Part shown: one piece after another, positions 27,032 to 36,607 of the stretch
How the letters are laid out: every line of letters begins with the position of its first letter
Position numbering within the stretch: the first letter of the stretch is position 1
Origin: JAZNQL01 sp045531205
GTDB lineage: Bacteria > Bacillota > Clostridia > UMGS1883 > UMGS1540
Assembly (NCBI GenBank): GCA_045531205.1
Contig: JAZSDN010000050.1
Location: 135,352-199,351 of the forward strand
DNA: 64,000 nt
Reading direction: 5' to 3'
Notes under the pieces: generated by a model
Database searches by the model: none
What the model was told of the DNA's origin: nothing
What the model saw: the letters and a program-made list of their open reading frames with translations, nothing else
Translations under genes and position numbers: made by a program

Positions 27032-28045
27032 TTAACCTCCAAGCTTTAGTATATCTGAAAATGTTACTACAATCATAAGTGCAAAAAGCAGTATTATTCC
27101 TATAAAATGTACCATACCCTCATGCTCTGCCTTTACAGGCTTTCCTCTTATAAGCTCTATAAGAATAAATACTATTCTTCCTCCGTCAAGTGCCGGAAGG
27201 GGAAGTAAATTCATAACCCCCAAGTTTACAGCTATTAAAGCTATAAAGCTTAAAAGGCTTAAAAACGGGAATTCTGTTTTTGCCATTGCACCCATTTCGT
27301 TTACTATTCCAACAGGACCCGACATTTCGTTTATTCCCACATTACCGCGTATAAGCTCTGCAAGTGAAAAATATACAACCTTAACCGAAAACAACGTGTC
27401 GTAATAGGCAGTTTTTATGGCAAGAGGAATAGTCATTTCCTCATTTTTAACCATATATCCTAAAATATATCTTCCGCTTTCCTCATTATATTCAGGAGTA
27501 ACTAAAAAGTTTTTCTTTTCTCCCTTTCTGTCTATAATAACCTCTACAGGGTTATCTGCATTATTGTAAAGAGCAAAAGTTACGTCTGACTGTAAATTTA
27601 CCTTACTGCCGTTTATTTTATAAATTCTGTCCCCTGCCTGTATACCCGCTTCATACGCTGGAGTTTCTGGCAAAACACTTTCAACCACAGGCACCGAAAT
27701 AGCGGGAACATTCAGGTAAAGAATTATATAAAGCAAAAATCCCATCAGTATATTTGCTATAACACCTGCAGAAAGAACAATTATTCTTTTCAGCGGAGAT
27801 TTTTTCGAAAAGGCCCTTGGGTCCTCGGAATCTCCGTCCTCCCCTTCAAGTCCTACAAAACCGCCTATCGGCAAAAGACGTAATGAGTACTTCGTTTCGC
27901 CTTTTTGTGTTTTGAATATCGCAGGCCCCATACCTATAGCAAATTCGTTTACCTTTATTCCAAATTTTTTTGCTGTTATAAAATGCCCAAGCTCGTGTAT
28001 AAAAACCAAAAAGCCGAACATCAAAATACCTAAAACAATTATCAT
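27032..28045 (-). CDS. rseP: RIP metalloprotease RseP (site-2 protease)
   Basis: Intramembrane zinc protease that cuts anti-sigma factors and signal peptide remnants. 337 residues, four membrane helices. HELGHF near residue 18 is the zinc site with catalytic Glu, a PDZ domain is in about 105-190 (PAYEAGIQAGDRIYKINGS), and NLLPLPALDGGR near 283 has the third ligand. Position after dxr is the classic one. Confidence 0.95.
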   Translation of the reverse strand: MIIVLGILMFGFLVFIHELGHFITAKKFGIKVNEFAIGMGPAIFKTQKGETKYSLRLLPIGGFVGLEGEDGDSEDPRAFSKKSPLKRIIVLSAGVIANILMGFLLYIILYLNVPAISVPVVESVLPETPAYEAGIQAGDRIYKINGSKVNLQSDVTFALYNNADNPVEVIIDRKGEKKNFLVTPEYNEESGRYILGYMVKNEEMTIPLAIKTAYYDTLFSVKVVYFSLAELIRGNVGINEMSGPVGIVNEMGAMAKTEFPFLSLLSFIALIAVNLGVMNLLPLPALDGGRIVFILIELIRGKPVKAEHEGMVHFIGIILLFALMIVVTFSDILKLGG

Positions 28046-28082
28046 TTATTCCCTCCGGTAGCCTTAAAAACCATCTTTAGCG

Positions 28083-29216
28083 TTAGTTGTTAAGGCAGTA
28101 CTCTCTTGCCCATTTATCTGCATTTAGTATACTCTCTAAATCCGGATTTATGATATTTTTATGTGCCCCCATTGCAGATTTTACCATAGAAGCTATGTCG
28201 ACAAAAGAACATTTACCCTTTAAAAACATATCTACTGCAACCTCGTTTGCTGCACTGTAAACCGCTGTCATTGTACCGCCTTCTTTTGCCGCTTTTATAC
28301 CGAGTGCAAGTCCTTCAAAAGTTTCAAGGTCAGGTTTTTCAAAGGTAAGAGGTGGGCAAGCTGTTATATCAAGTCTACCCGAAATATTTTCTTTTCTTTC
28401 GGGATAGTTTATAGCATAAGCTATCGGAAGACGCATATCAGGCACTCCAAGCTGTGCTATTACAGAATTATCGCAAAACTCTACCATAGAATGAACTATG
28501 CTTTGTCTGTGAACGCAAACCTCTATATCTGAAGCCGAAACTCCAAAAAGCTTTACAGCCTCAATTACTTCAAGACCTTTGTTTATAAGGGTTGCACTGT
28601 CTATTGTAATTTTCGCACCCATACTCCAGTTAGGATGTCGCAGTGCTTCTTTTACTGTAACACAAGAAAGCTCCTCTCTTGTCTTTCCAAAAAAAGGACC
28701 TCCCGATGCGGTTAAAATTATCTTTTCAACAAATTTATTCTGTGAATTTATACACTGAAAAATTGCACTGTGTTCACTGTCAACGGGTAAAATTTTAACA
28801 TTATATTCTTTTGCAGTACGATTTACCAAATCACCTGCACAAACCATTGTTTCTTTGTTTGCAAGACCAATGTTGTTACCGCTTTTTATAGCCTCAAGTG
28901 TAGGTTTTAATCCAATACTTCCAGAAACTGCAGTTACAACCATATCGGCTTTTAATGCCGATACCTCACACAAACCTTCCATACCCGAAAGTACTTTTGT
29001 GTCTGTATCAGAAACCTTTATTTTTAATTCTTTTGCCGCAGCTTCATCATATACCGCAGCATATTCAGGCGCAAAATATCTTATCTGTTCTTCTAAAAGC
29101 TTGATATTTTTACAAGCGGCAATGGCACGTACTTTTATACTACTATCATTTTTTGCAATATCAAGAGTTTGTGTGCCTATTGAGCCTGTTGAGCCTAAAA
29201 CTGTAATTGTTTTCAT
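28083..29216 (-). CDS. dxr: 1-deoxy-D-xylulose 5-phosphate reductoisomerase
   Basis: Second step of the MEP isoprenoid pathway, making MEP with NADPH. 377 residues. GSTGSIGTQTLD (8-19) is the NADPH site, LANKETMVCAG and VDSEHSAIFQC are substrate and metal segments, and ASGGPFFGKTREEL is the flexible loop. Overlaps cdsA by 4 bases. With ispA and uppS it indicates a MEP-based route. Confidence 0.97.
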   Translation of the reverse strand: MKTITVLGSTGSIGTQTLDIAKNDSSIKVRAIAACKNIKLLEEQIRYFAPEYAAVYDEAAAKELKIKVSDTDTKVLSGMEGLCEVSALKADMVVTAVSGSIGLKPTLEAIKSGNNIGLANKETMVCAGDLVNRTAKEYNVKILPVDSEHSAIFQCINSQNKFVEKIILTASGGPFFGKTREELSCVTVKEALRHPNWSMGAKITIDSATLINKGLEVIEAVKLFGVSASDIEVCVHRQSIVHSMVEFCDNSVIAQLGVPDMRLPIAYAINYPERKENISGRLDITACPPLTFEKPDLETFEGLALGIKAAKEGGTMTAVYSAANEVAVDMFLKGKCSFVDIASMVKSAMGAHKNIINPDLESILNADKWAREYCLNN

Positions 29217-29989
29217 AATATAACTCCGCTAATAAAAAAGTATATTGCAGGAGATGCAAAAAGAATACTGTCAACTCTGTCCATAATTCCGCCATGTCCC
29301 GGAATTAAATTGCCGTAATCTTTTATTCCGCACTCTCTTTTAATTGCAGAAGCTATTAAATCTCCCACCTGTGAAATTGCAGCACATACAAGACCTGCTA
29401 TAGCAAATATAACAATATTTTGCTTTAATATTATGGCAATAACCACCATTGCAAGTATACCACCTAAAAGTCCACCCACAGCACCTTCTACTGTCTTTTT
29501 AGGACTTATTTTTGGAATAAGCTTATGTTTTCCTAAAAACGAGCCTGTAAAGTATGCAAATGTATCACTTGCGCAAGCGCATGCAATTGGTGTAAAAACG
29601 AGTACATTGCCATTTTCCATTCTTTCAAGAAGTATTATAAATGCAAGGCAGAAATTTATCATAACTGCACCGCATATAAGCTTTGCAACATCATTAAATG
29701 TAACCTTTTCGTGGCAAAAAACCATAATAGCAAGTGCCGCAAAAAGAAATGCCATAAAAAACACTGCTATGTACTTTGTACCAAAAAAGCAAAATAACAC
29801 AAGACTTAACGGAGAAAGCATACCTAATGAAAAAATGCTTTTTCCACGAAGCCCCATTGCAGAAAACATTTCGTAAGACGCCATAAATGCCACAATGCAA
29901 ATTGCAGCTTCAAGAATATATCCACCCGCCAAAAGCACTGCAACAAAAAGCAATGCACCTATTAAACCAGATATAATACGTACTTTCAT
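29213..29989 (-). CDS. cdsA: Phosphatidate cytidylyltransferase
   Basis: Makes CDP-diacylglycerol in the membrane. 258 residues, about seven to eight helices; the C-terminal SAIKRECGIKDYGNLIPGHGG...DRVDS (positions ~211-240) is the family signature. Lies 6 bases after uppS. Confidence 0.95.
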   Translation of the reverse strand: MKVRIISGLIGALLFVAVLLAGGYILEAAICIVAFMASYEMFSAMGLRGKSIFSLGMLSPLSLVLFCFFGTKYIAVFFMAFLFAALAIMVFCHEKVTFNDVAKLICGAVMINFCLAFIILLERMENGNVLVFTPIACACASDTFAYFTGSFLGKHKLIPKISPKKTVEGAVGGLLGGILAMVVIAIILKQNIVIFAIAGLVCAAISQVGDLIASAIKRECGIKDYGNLIPGHGGIMDRVDSILFASPAIYFFISGVIL

Positions 29990-29995
29990 TTTTAT

Positions 29996-30733
29996 TCAGA
30001 CTCCTCCGAATCTTCTGTTTCTTTTCTGATATTGCTCTATTGCCGATACAATATCTTTTTCCGAAAAATCAGGCCATAAAACATCGGTAAAAACATATTC
30101 TGCATAAGCTGCCTGCCACAAAAGGAAATTACTTGTTCTGTATTCGCAGCTTGTTCTTATAACCAAATCTGCATCGGGCTGATTTTTAGTATACAAATTA
30201 TCAGCTATAGTGTCTGCAGTTATATCCTCGGGCAAAAGCTCGCCATTTTTAGCACGTTCTGCCAAAGCACGGGCAACCGATACTATTTCCTGTCTTCCGC
30301 CGTAATTCAACGCAATATTTAGCTGCAGACCTGTATTTTCAACAGTATCTGCTTCAAGCTTTTCTATACGTTTTAAAAGTTTTTTACTTAAACGGTCACG
30401 CTCGCCTATTATACGAATTTGCATATTTTTATCTGTAAATTCTGCATAATAGTTGTCTATGTAATCGTTAAAAAGGCTCATAAGAGTGTCAACTTCTTTT
30501 TTAGGTCTGGACCAGTTTTCAGTCGAAAAAGCATATACGGTAAGACAGGGAATCCCTATCTCACCGCAAAATGTAGCTGTTTTTTTAAACGACTCAGCAC
30601 CTGCCACGTGACCTGCTGTACGCGGAAGTCCTCTTTTCTTTGCCCATCTGCCGTTACCGTCCATAATTACGCCTATATGACGGGGCAGATTTTGCATATC
30701 TATGCCTGATAAATCAACATTTGAAGTTATCAT
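29996..30733 (-). CDS. uppS: Isoprenyl transferase (undecaprenyl diphosphate synthase)
   Basis: cis-Prenyl chain elongation to the undecaprenyl carrier of cell-wall synthesis. 245 residues. MDGNGRWAKKRGLPR (24-38) holds the catalytic Asp, and SNFLLWQAAYAEYVF near 202-216 the C-terminal motif. The usual RTSGExR box reads RTSCEYR here. Overlaps frr by 4 bases. Confidence 0.95.
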   Translation of the reverse strand: MITSNVDLSGIDMQNLPRHIGVIMDGNGRWAKKRGLPRTAGHVAGAESFKKTATFCGEIGIPCLTVYAFSTENWSRPKKEVDTLMSLFNDYIDNYYAEFTDKNMQIRIIGERDRLSKKLLKRIEKLEADTVENTGLQLNIALNYGGRQEIVSVARALAERAKNGELLPEDITADTIADNLYTKNQPDADLVIRTSCEYRTSNFLLWQAAYAEYVFTDVLWPDFSEKDIVSAIEQYQKRNRRFGGV

Positions 30734-31284
30734 ATTTCAAGAATCTCTTTTTCTTTATTTTTTGCAATTTCGTCTATTTTCTTTACATAAGTATCTGTAA
30801 GGTCCTGAATATCCTTTTCAATACCCTTTAAATCATCTTCTGTAATTTCGGATGCTTTCTGCTGTTTTTTATAAAATTCAAGTGCATCGCGACGGATTCC
30901 TCTAATAACAACTCTTGCATCTTCAGCCTTTTTTGTAACTGTTTTTACAAGTTCTTTTCTTCTCTCTTCAGTGGGAGGAGGAAAAGCAAGACGAATAGTT
31001 TTTCCGTCTGTTACAGGTGTAATACCAACTTCACTCTTTAAAAGAGCTTTTTCAATTTCTTTTACAAGACTTGCATCCCAGGGAGCGATTGATAAAATTC
31101 TCGGTTCAGGAACCGAAATTGTAGCAACCTGCTGTAAGGGTGTTGCAACACCGTAATATTCAACCATTACCTTCTGTAAAACTGCAGGATTTGCTCTGCC
31201 TGCACGTACAGTATCATATTCTTCGTTTAAAAAAGATATGGCTTTATCCATTTTGGTTGTAAATTCATCATAAGAATTTTTCAT
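30730..31284 (-). CDS. frr: Ribosome recycling factor
   Basis: 184 residues of the usual length. RAGRANPAVLQKVMVEYYG (28-46) and RRKELVKTVTKKAEDARVVIR (only about 124-144) are diagnostic. Splits post-termination ribosomes with EF-G. Between pyrH and uppS as in most bacteria. Confidence 0.97.
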   Translation of the reverse strand: MKNSYDEFTTKMDKAISFLNEEYDTVRAGRANPAVLQKVMVEYYGVATPLQQVATISVPEPRILSIAPWDASLVKEIEKALLKSEVGITPVTDGKTIRLAFPPPTEERRKELVKTVTKKAEDARVVIRGIRRDALEFYKKQQKASEITEDDLKGIEKDIQDLTDTYVKKIDEIAKNKEKEILEI

Positions 31285-31296
31285 TTTTCATTCTCC

Positions 31297-32055
<759 letters not shown>

Positions 32056-33093
32056 TTAAGGCTTACAGGTTCCGCAAGACGAATATCCCTGTTTTACTGC
32101 CTCCTCATAGGATTTAAAAAACACCTGCTTTTCTATACTTGGCAGTCCTTTGCAGGAAAGCCTGTGAAATTTTTTTGAGTTTTTGTTCCCTATATAAGCA
32201 TACTCTGCATGTTCCTGTGACGATTTTATTTCAGAAAGATTGTCAACATTCTTATTCTTTGAAGGGAAAACTCTTATATTTTTACCGTCACTTTTTACAA
32301 TAATATCTCCTTGAACATCTGTACGAAAAACTTTAACCTCTGCATCCTTAAGTCTTGACATTGTTTCATCATGCGGATGTCCGTAAGAATTGTCTTTTGC
32401 TACCGAAATTATCGCATACTGCGGCGATACCTCTCTTAAAAATCGATAGGATGTTGAAGTTGCCCCTCCATGGTGCCCAACCTTTAAAAGGTCAGCCGAT
32501 ACATCATACCCTGCATCCAAAATATCCGTTTCTTCTTCCCTCTCTGCATCACCTGTAAACATAAAGCTGTTTTCTTTGTATGTAACCTTTAAAACAAGCG
32601 AAGTGTTGTTAAGCTCACATTCCTCTTCGCTTATCGGGCCCAAAAATTCTATTTTACTTTCACCTAAAGCTATTTCATCCCCAGGCTTTGGATTTTTTAT
32701 TTCAATGTTCTGTTCATTTACTTTTTTTAGAAACTTTTTATAAAAGCCCGCATCTGAAGTTGTTTTTGGAGCGTATATTTCCCCCACTCTTGCTACAGAC
32801 AGTGCACCCGAAAGCCCGCCTGCGTGGTCTTCGTGTGCGTGGCTGCAAACCAGTATATCTATATAATCAACAGAAAGCCTTTTAAGATATGCCGCTATAA
32901 GGTCGCTATCCTCGGCATTACCTCCATCAATCAACATATAATGCCCGTTTGAAACAATAACCTGAGCATCCGCCTGTCCCACATCTATAAAATGTATTTC
33001 AAACTCTTCTGTATCTGCAAATTCTTTTTGTTGATAGTATCCTATTGAGCAAAAAAGAATAACAGCTAAAATCCAAGGTAAATATTTTTTCAT
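32056..33093 (-). CDS. Exported ComEC-like metallo-beta-lactamase protein with C-terminal Cys domain
   Basis: 345 residues. One hydrophobic N-terminal segment (LPWILAVILFCSIGYY) anchors or exports it. The metallo-beta-lactamase domain (about 30-280) has HIDGGN-type start FIDVGQADA, SHAHEDHAGG (about 83-92), and VGHHGGATS (about 207-215), giving the metal ligands. It matches the C-terminal nuclease-like domain of ComEC, without the channel. The last ~45 residues (YIGNKNSKKFHRLSCKGL then YSSCGTCKP) form an Ada-like Cys motif. Target may be extracellular nucleic acid or phosphodiester. It stands between tsf and pyrH, an unusual place. Confidence 0.82.
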   Translation of the reverse strand: MKKYLPWILAVILFCSIGYYQQKEFADTEEFEIHFIDVGQADAQVIVSNGHYMLIDGGNAEDSDLIAAYLKRLSVDYIDILVCSHAHEDHAGGLSGALSVARVGEIYAPKTTSDAGFYKKFLKKVNEQNIEIKNPKPGDEIALGESKIEFLGPISEEECELNNTSLVLKVTYKENSFMFTGDAEREEETDILDAGYDVSADLLKVGHHGGATSTSYRFLREVSPQYAIISVAKDNSYGHPHDETMSRLKDAEVKVFRTDVQGDIIVKSDGKNIRVFPSKNKNVDNLSEIKSSQEHAEYAYIGNKNSKKFHRLSCKGLPSIEKQVFFKSYEEAVKQGYSSCGTCKP

Positions 33094-33112
33094 AAGCTTT
33101 TCCTAACTTCAA

Positions 33113-33144
33113 AAAAGGAGCTGTAAAAATTTACAGCTCCTTTT
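33113..33144. terminator. Terminator after tsf
   Basis: AAAAGGAGCTGTAAA and TTTACAGCTCCTTTT form a perfect stem with T runs both ways. It separates rpsB-tsf from the following gene. The sequence is close to the terminator part of the repeat elements (383-428, 58897-58934). Confidence 0.85.
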
Positions 33145-33148
33145 CAAA

Positions 33149-34027
33149 TTATTTAATCATCTTTTCGATTTCTTCAGCAAAGTTGTCTTCTCTCTTCTGA
33201 AGTCCTTCGCCCTTTTCAAAACGTACATATTTAACTATTTTTGCACCCTTTGAAGCAAGATATTTTTCAACCTTAACGCTGTCATCCTTTACGAATGCCT
33301 GCTGCATCAAGCAGTTCTGTTCATAGAACTTATTGATTTTACCTTCAACCATCTTTTCAATGATGTTTTCGGGCTTGTTTGCATTCTTGGGATCTTCTTT
33401 AATCTGTGCAATGATAATTTCTTTTTCCTTTGCAACGTCTTCAGCAGGAACTACGCTCTTGTCGCTGTATAAGGGGTTGATAGCAGCTATCTGCATTGCA
33501 ACGTCTCTTGCAGCATCGTGTGCTTCATCGCCTTCAGCTTCAACAACCATCATAACGCCAATTCTGCCGCCGCCATGGATATAAGTAACTATATCGCCTT
33601 CAAATCTTTCAAAACGTCTTACGTTCATGTTTTCGCCTATTGTAGCGATTTTTTCTGTAAGCTGATCTTTAATTGTTGCGCCTTCAGCACCGGATGCCAT
33701 AAGTGCATCAAGATCTGCAGGGTTTGATTTAATAACTTCTTTTGCAACAGTTTCTACAAAAGCCTTGAATTCAGCATTCTTTGCAACGAAGTCTGTTTCA
33801 GCGTTAACTTCAACCATTGCTGCAACATTACCTTCAACTAAAATGTCAACAAGACCTTCGGAAGCAATTCTGCCTGCCTTTTTAATTGCAGCAGCAAGTC
33901 CTTTTTCACGAAGGAATTCAATTGCTTTATCCATATCGCCGCCGGTTTCTGCAAGAGCTTTCTTACAGTCCATCATACCGCAGCCTGTTCTTTCTCTTAA
34001 TTCTTTAACTATACTAGCAGTAATCAT
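33149..34027 (-). CDS. tsf: Translation elongation factor Ts
   Basis: Exchanges GDP for GTP on EF-Tu. 292 residues. ELRERTGCGMMDCKKALAET near 9-28 and EVNAETDFVAKNAEF near 74-88 are invariant EF-Ts segments. 32 bases after rpsB. Confidence 0.97.
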   Translation of the reverse strand: MITASIVKELRERTGCGMMDCKKALAETGGDMDKAIEFLREKGLAAAIKKAGRIASEGLVDILVEGNVAAMVEVNAETDFVAKNAEFKAFVETVAKEVIKSNPADLDALMASGAEGATIKDQLTEKIATIGENMNVRRFERFEGDIVTYIHGGGRIGVMMVVEAEGDEAHDAARDVAMQIAAINPLYSDKSVVPAEDVAKEKEIIIAQIKEDPKNANKPENIIEKMVEGKINKFYEQNCLMQQAFVKDDSVKVEKYLASKGAKIVKYVRFEKGEGLQKREDNFAEEIEKMIK

Positions 34028-34059
34028 TATATATTCCTCCCATTAATTTTCGGATTAAA

Positions 34060-34788
34060 TTATTCAGCTTCTGTTTCAGCTTCTTCAGCTTCAGGAGCAT
34101 TCTGTTCGCCCTGTCTGCCTTCGATAATAGCGTTTGCTATAGTTGAAGTAACAAGTTTTACGGCACGAATTGCATCATCGTTACCGGGAATGGGGAAATC
34201 TACTTCTTCGGGGTCGCAGTTTGTATCAACAATTGCAACTACGGGGATACCGAGTTTCTTTGCTTCGCTGATAGCAATTTTTTCCTTCTTGGGGTCAACT
34301 ACGAACAATGCACCGGGAAGTTTTTTCATTTCTTTAATACCGCCAAGGTATTTTTCAAGCTTTTCCATTTCAAGACGAAGCTTCATAACTTCTTTCTTGG
34401 GGAGAAGGTCAAATGTACCATCTTCGTCCATTTTCTGTAACTGATACAAACGGTCAATTCTTCTCTTAATAGTTTTGAAGTTTGTCATCATACCGCCGAG
34501 CCATCTAGCATTTACATAGTACATGCCAACTCTTTCGGCTTCTTCTTTGATTGAATCCTGTGCCTGCTTCTTTGTTCCTACGAAGAGAATTTCCTGTCCA
34601 GCTTCTGCTACGCTGCGAACAAATTCGTAAGCTTCTTCAATCTTCTTTGCTGTTTTCTGAAGGTCGATAATATATATACCGTTTCTTTCGGTGAATATAT
34701 ATTCCGCCATCTTGGGGTTCCATCTTCTTGTCTGGTGACCGAAGTGAACACCTGCTTCCAATAACTGTTTCATTGCTACTACTGACAT
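34060..34788 (-). CDS. rpsB: 30S ribosomal protein S2
   Basis: 242 residues. [20 protein letters not shown] (6-25), [12 protein letters not shown] and [19 protein letters not shown] match S2. An acidic tail ([13 protein letters not shown]) follows. GGAGGTGCTGATAATATG gives the start. Expressed with tsf from 34893-34921. Confidence 0.97.
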   Translation of the reverse strand: MSVVAMKQLLEAGVHFGHQTRRWNPKMAEYIFTERNGIYIIDLQKTAKKIEEAYEFVRSVAEAGQEILFVGTKKQAQDSIKEEAERVGMYYVNARWLGGMMTNFKTIKRRIDRLYQLQKMDEDGTFDLLPKKEVMKLRLEMEKLEKYLGGIKEMKKLPGALFVVDPKKEKIAISEAKKLGIPVVAIVDTNCDPEEVDFPIPGNDDAIRAVKLVTSTIANAIIEGRQGEQNAPEAEEAETEAE

Positions 34789-34799
34789 ATTATCAGCAC

Positions 34800-34886
34800 C
34801 TCCTAAATGTTTTTATCCTCCACCGCAATCCTCAGGAAAAACGCCTTGCGGAACCGCTTTCCCTCATGTGGTGTGCGTATTTGGAC
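34800..34886 (-). promoter_or_regulatory. rpsB leader with stem-loop (candidate autoregulatory site)
   Basis: The ~95-base untranslated leader can fold with CCGCAAGG pairing toward CCTGAGGATTGCGG (near 34828-34856). Many rpsB transcripts carry a leader bound by S2 itself, so autoregulation is likely by analogy. The fold has not been tested against a model. Confidence 0.4.
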
Positions 34887-34892
34887 TAAAAG

Positions 34893-34921
34893 ATTATACT
34901 ACATATTTTTTCTTTTTGCAA
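34893..34921 (-). promoter_or_regulatory. Promoter of rpsB-tsf
   Basis: TTGCAA (34916-34921), 17 bases, TATAAT (34893-34898) on the minus strand. Confidence 0.75.
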
Positions 34922-34937
34922 GCTTTTTTTCAAATTT

Positions 34938-35741
34938 TTACAATAAATTTGCAATATACTCAATATCTCCAAGTTCACACTCTTCAATTTTGCCTGCATC
35001 ACACAGATTTGCAAACTCGGGATCAATGGGAAGTGATGCTACTGCATCTATACCAAAACGTGCAGCAGTCTGTTCTATTTTGCTTTCTCCGTAGATATGA
35101 TGTTCTTTGCCGCAGTCAGGACATTTGAAGTATGCCATATTCTCTACAAGACCTAAAATGGGTATATTCATCATATTTGCCATTTTTACAGCCTTTTCAA
35201 CTATCATACTAACAAGATCCTGAGGTGATGTAACTATTATTATTCCGTCAACAGGTATTGACTGGAATACTGTCAAGGGTACATCCCCTGTTCCGGGAGG
35301 CATATCAACAAACATATAATCAACATCGCCCCATACAACATCTGTCCAGAACTGTTTTACAGTTCCCGCAATTATAGGACCACGCCATACAACGGGGTCT
35401 GTTTCATTTTCAAGCAAAAGGTTTATGCCCATTACTTCAACACCGTTTTTACTCTTAACAGGATAAATTCCGTTTTCATCTCCTCCTGCACGTTCTGTAA
35501 GTCCGAACGCACGAGGAATTGATGAGCCTGTAATATCTGCATCAAGTATTGCTACCCTGTTATTTTTTCTCTGCATTGCAACAGCTAAAAGTGAAGTTAC
35601 CAAAGTTTTACCAACGCCACCCTTACCGCTTACAACACCTATTACCTTTTTTACACTTGACATGCTGTTTAATGATTCATATTTTGGTGCCGATGAACAC
35701 TTTTCAGCACATTCAGAACAGTTATGTGAACATTCGCTCAT
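34938..35741 (-). CDS. Mrp/NBP35-type P-loop ATPase (Fe-S cluster carrier)
   Basis: About 267 residues. GKGGVGKTLVTSLLA near 40-54 is the deviant Walker A of the ParA/MinD/Mrp group; DMPPGTGD near 140 is the Walker B region. The FKCPDCGK motif near 220 is the CxxC that bridges the cluster in the Mrp dimer, and an extra Cys-rich N-terminus CSHNCSECAEKC recalls NBP35. The ATG at 35741 has AAGGA 8-9 bases upstream and is preferred over 35759. Probably carries [4Fe-4S] clusters to apoproteins. Confidence 0.9.
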   Translation of the reverse strand: MSECSHNCSECAEKCSSAPKYESLNSMSSVKKVIGVVSGKGGVGKTLVTSLLAVAMQRKNNRVAILDADITGSSIPRAFGLTERAGGDENGIYPVKSKNGVEVMGINLLLENETDPVVWRGPIIAGTVKQFWTDVVWGDVDYMFVDMPPGTGDVPLTVFQSIPVDGIIIVTSPQDLVSMIVEKAVKMANMMNIPILGLVENMAYFKCPDCGKEHHIYGESKIEQTAARFGIDAVASLPIDPEFANLCDAGKIEECELGDIEYIANLL

Positions 35742-35880
35742 TTTTTTCATTCCTTTCAATGATAATTACTTTTCAAACAAGTATTATATCCCTTAATTTT
35801 TATAAAGTCAATAAAAAAGTTGTATTTTTTTTTGACTTGTGCTATACTTATAAAACTATAAAAGAAAAAAGAGGATTAAA

Positions 35881-36444
35881 ATGGAATTATTAACTACAAT
35901 CTTGCTTGGCATAGGTCTTTCTATGGATGCTTTTGCAGCTTCGGTCTGCAAAGGACTTGCACTTGGAAAGGTAAGCTTTTTCAAACTTTTAATTCCGGGA
36001 TTATGGTTTGGAGTTTTCCAGGCTTTAATGCCGCTTATCGGTTATTTTTTAGGGTTAAGGTTTTATACATATATCGAAAGCTTTGACCATTGGATAGCTT
36101 TTATACTTTTAGTCATTATAGGATTAAATATGATAAAAGAAGCTTTTTCTGACGAACAAGAAAACACCGACGCCTCACTCAGTTTTAAAAGTATGTTTAT
36201 TATGGCAGTTGCCACAAGTATTGATGCATTGGCTGTAGGCATTGCTCTTGCAATGGACAGAGGAACAGATATTGTAAGCTCTGTTGTAATTATAGGTCTT
36301 ACAACCTTTGTTTTATCTTCAATAGGTTGCAAAATAGGCTGTATATTCGGTTCAAAATATAAAAAGAAGGCAGAAGTTACCGGAGGTGTAATTTTAATAA
36401 TTTTAGGAATTAAAATTTTAATTGAACATTTATTAGGACTTTAA
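35881..36444 (+). CDS. mntP: Manganese efflux pump MntP family
   Basis: 187 residues, six helices. MDAFAASVCKGLALGK (16-31) and SIDALAVGIALAMDRG (about 112-127) contain the paired conserved aspartates of MntP. Exports Mn2+. A TTGACT at 35832 with TATAAA at 35857 is a possible promoter (19-base spacing). No yybP-ykoY riboswitch was seen in the 120-base gap. AGAGGA precedes the ATG. Confidence 0.88.
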   Translation: MELLTTILLGIGLSMDAFAASVCKGLALGKVSFFKLLIPGLWFGVFQALMPLIGYFLGLRFYTYIESFDHWIAFILLVIIGLNMIKEAFSDEQENTDASLSFKSMFIMAVATSIDALAVGIALAMDRGTDIVSSVVIIGLTTFVLSSIGCKIGCIFGSKYKKKAEVTGGVILIILGIKILIEHLLGL

Positions 36445-36473
36445 AAAAATACGGAGCGGCGCTCCGTATTTTT
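36444..36473. terminator. Convergent terminator, mntP / feo operon
   Basis: AAAAAAATACGGAGC and GCTCCGTATTTTTTT form a 13-15 bp stem with a short GGC centre. It serves mntP rightward and the feo operon leftward. Confidence 0.85.
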
Positions 36474-36605
36474 TTATTTCTTTTTTTTGCAAGAACATTC
36501 CAAAGGGCAGCTGCCACACGAGCAGCAGCCCTTTTTCTTTTTAAGCTTTAATATAACCCATACGCAATATATAATTATTAACGCAAGTAAAATGTATTTA
36601 ATCAT
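36474..36605 (-). CDS. FeoB-associated Cys-rich membrane protein, 43 residues
   Basis: A short frame read on the minus strand: one membrane helix (MIKYILLALIIIYCVWVILK), then KKKK, then GCCSCGSCPLECSC with six closely placed cysteines, and a lysine tail. This is the pattern of the small FeoB-associated Cys-rich proteins, which may play the part of FeoC. The ATG (36605) lies two bases after the feoB stop with TGAGG just upstream. Function, perhaps iron passing or FeoB regulation, is not proven. Confidence 0.85.
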   Translation of the reverse strand: MIKYILLALIIIYCVWVILKLKKKKGCCSCGSCPLECSCKKKK

Positions 36606-36607
36606 TA

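Noticed and set aside
35760..35880. yybP-ykoY manganese riboswitch before mntP
   Set aside because: The gap is only 120 bases, AT-rich, and shows none of the conserved loops.
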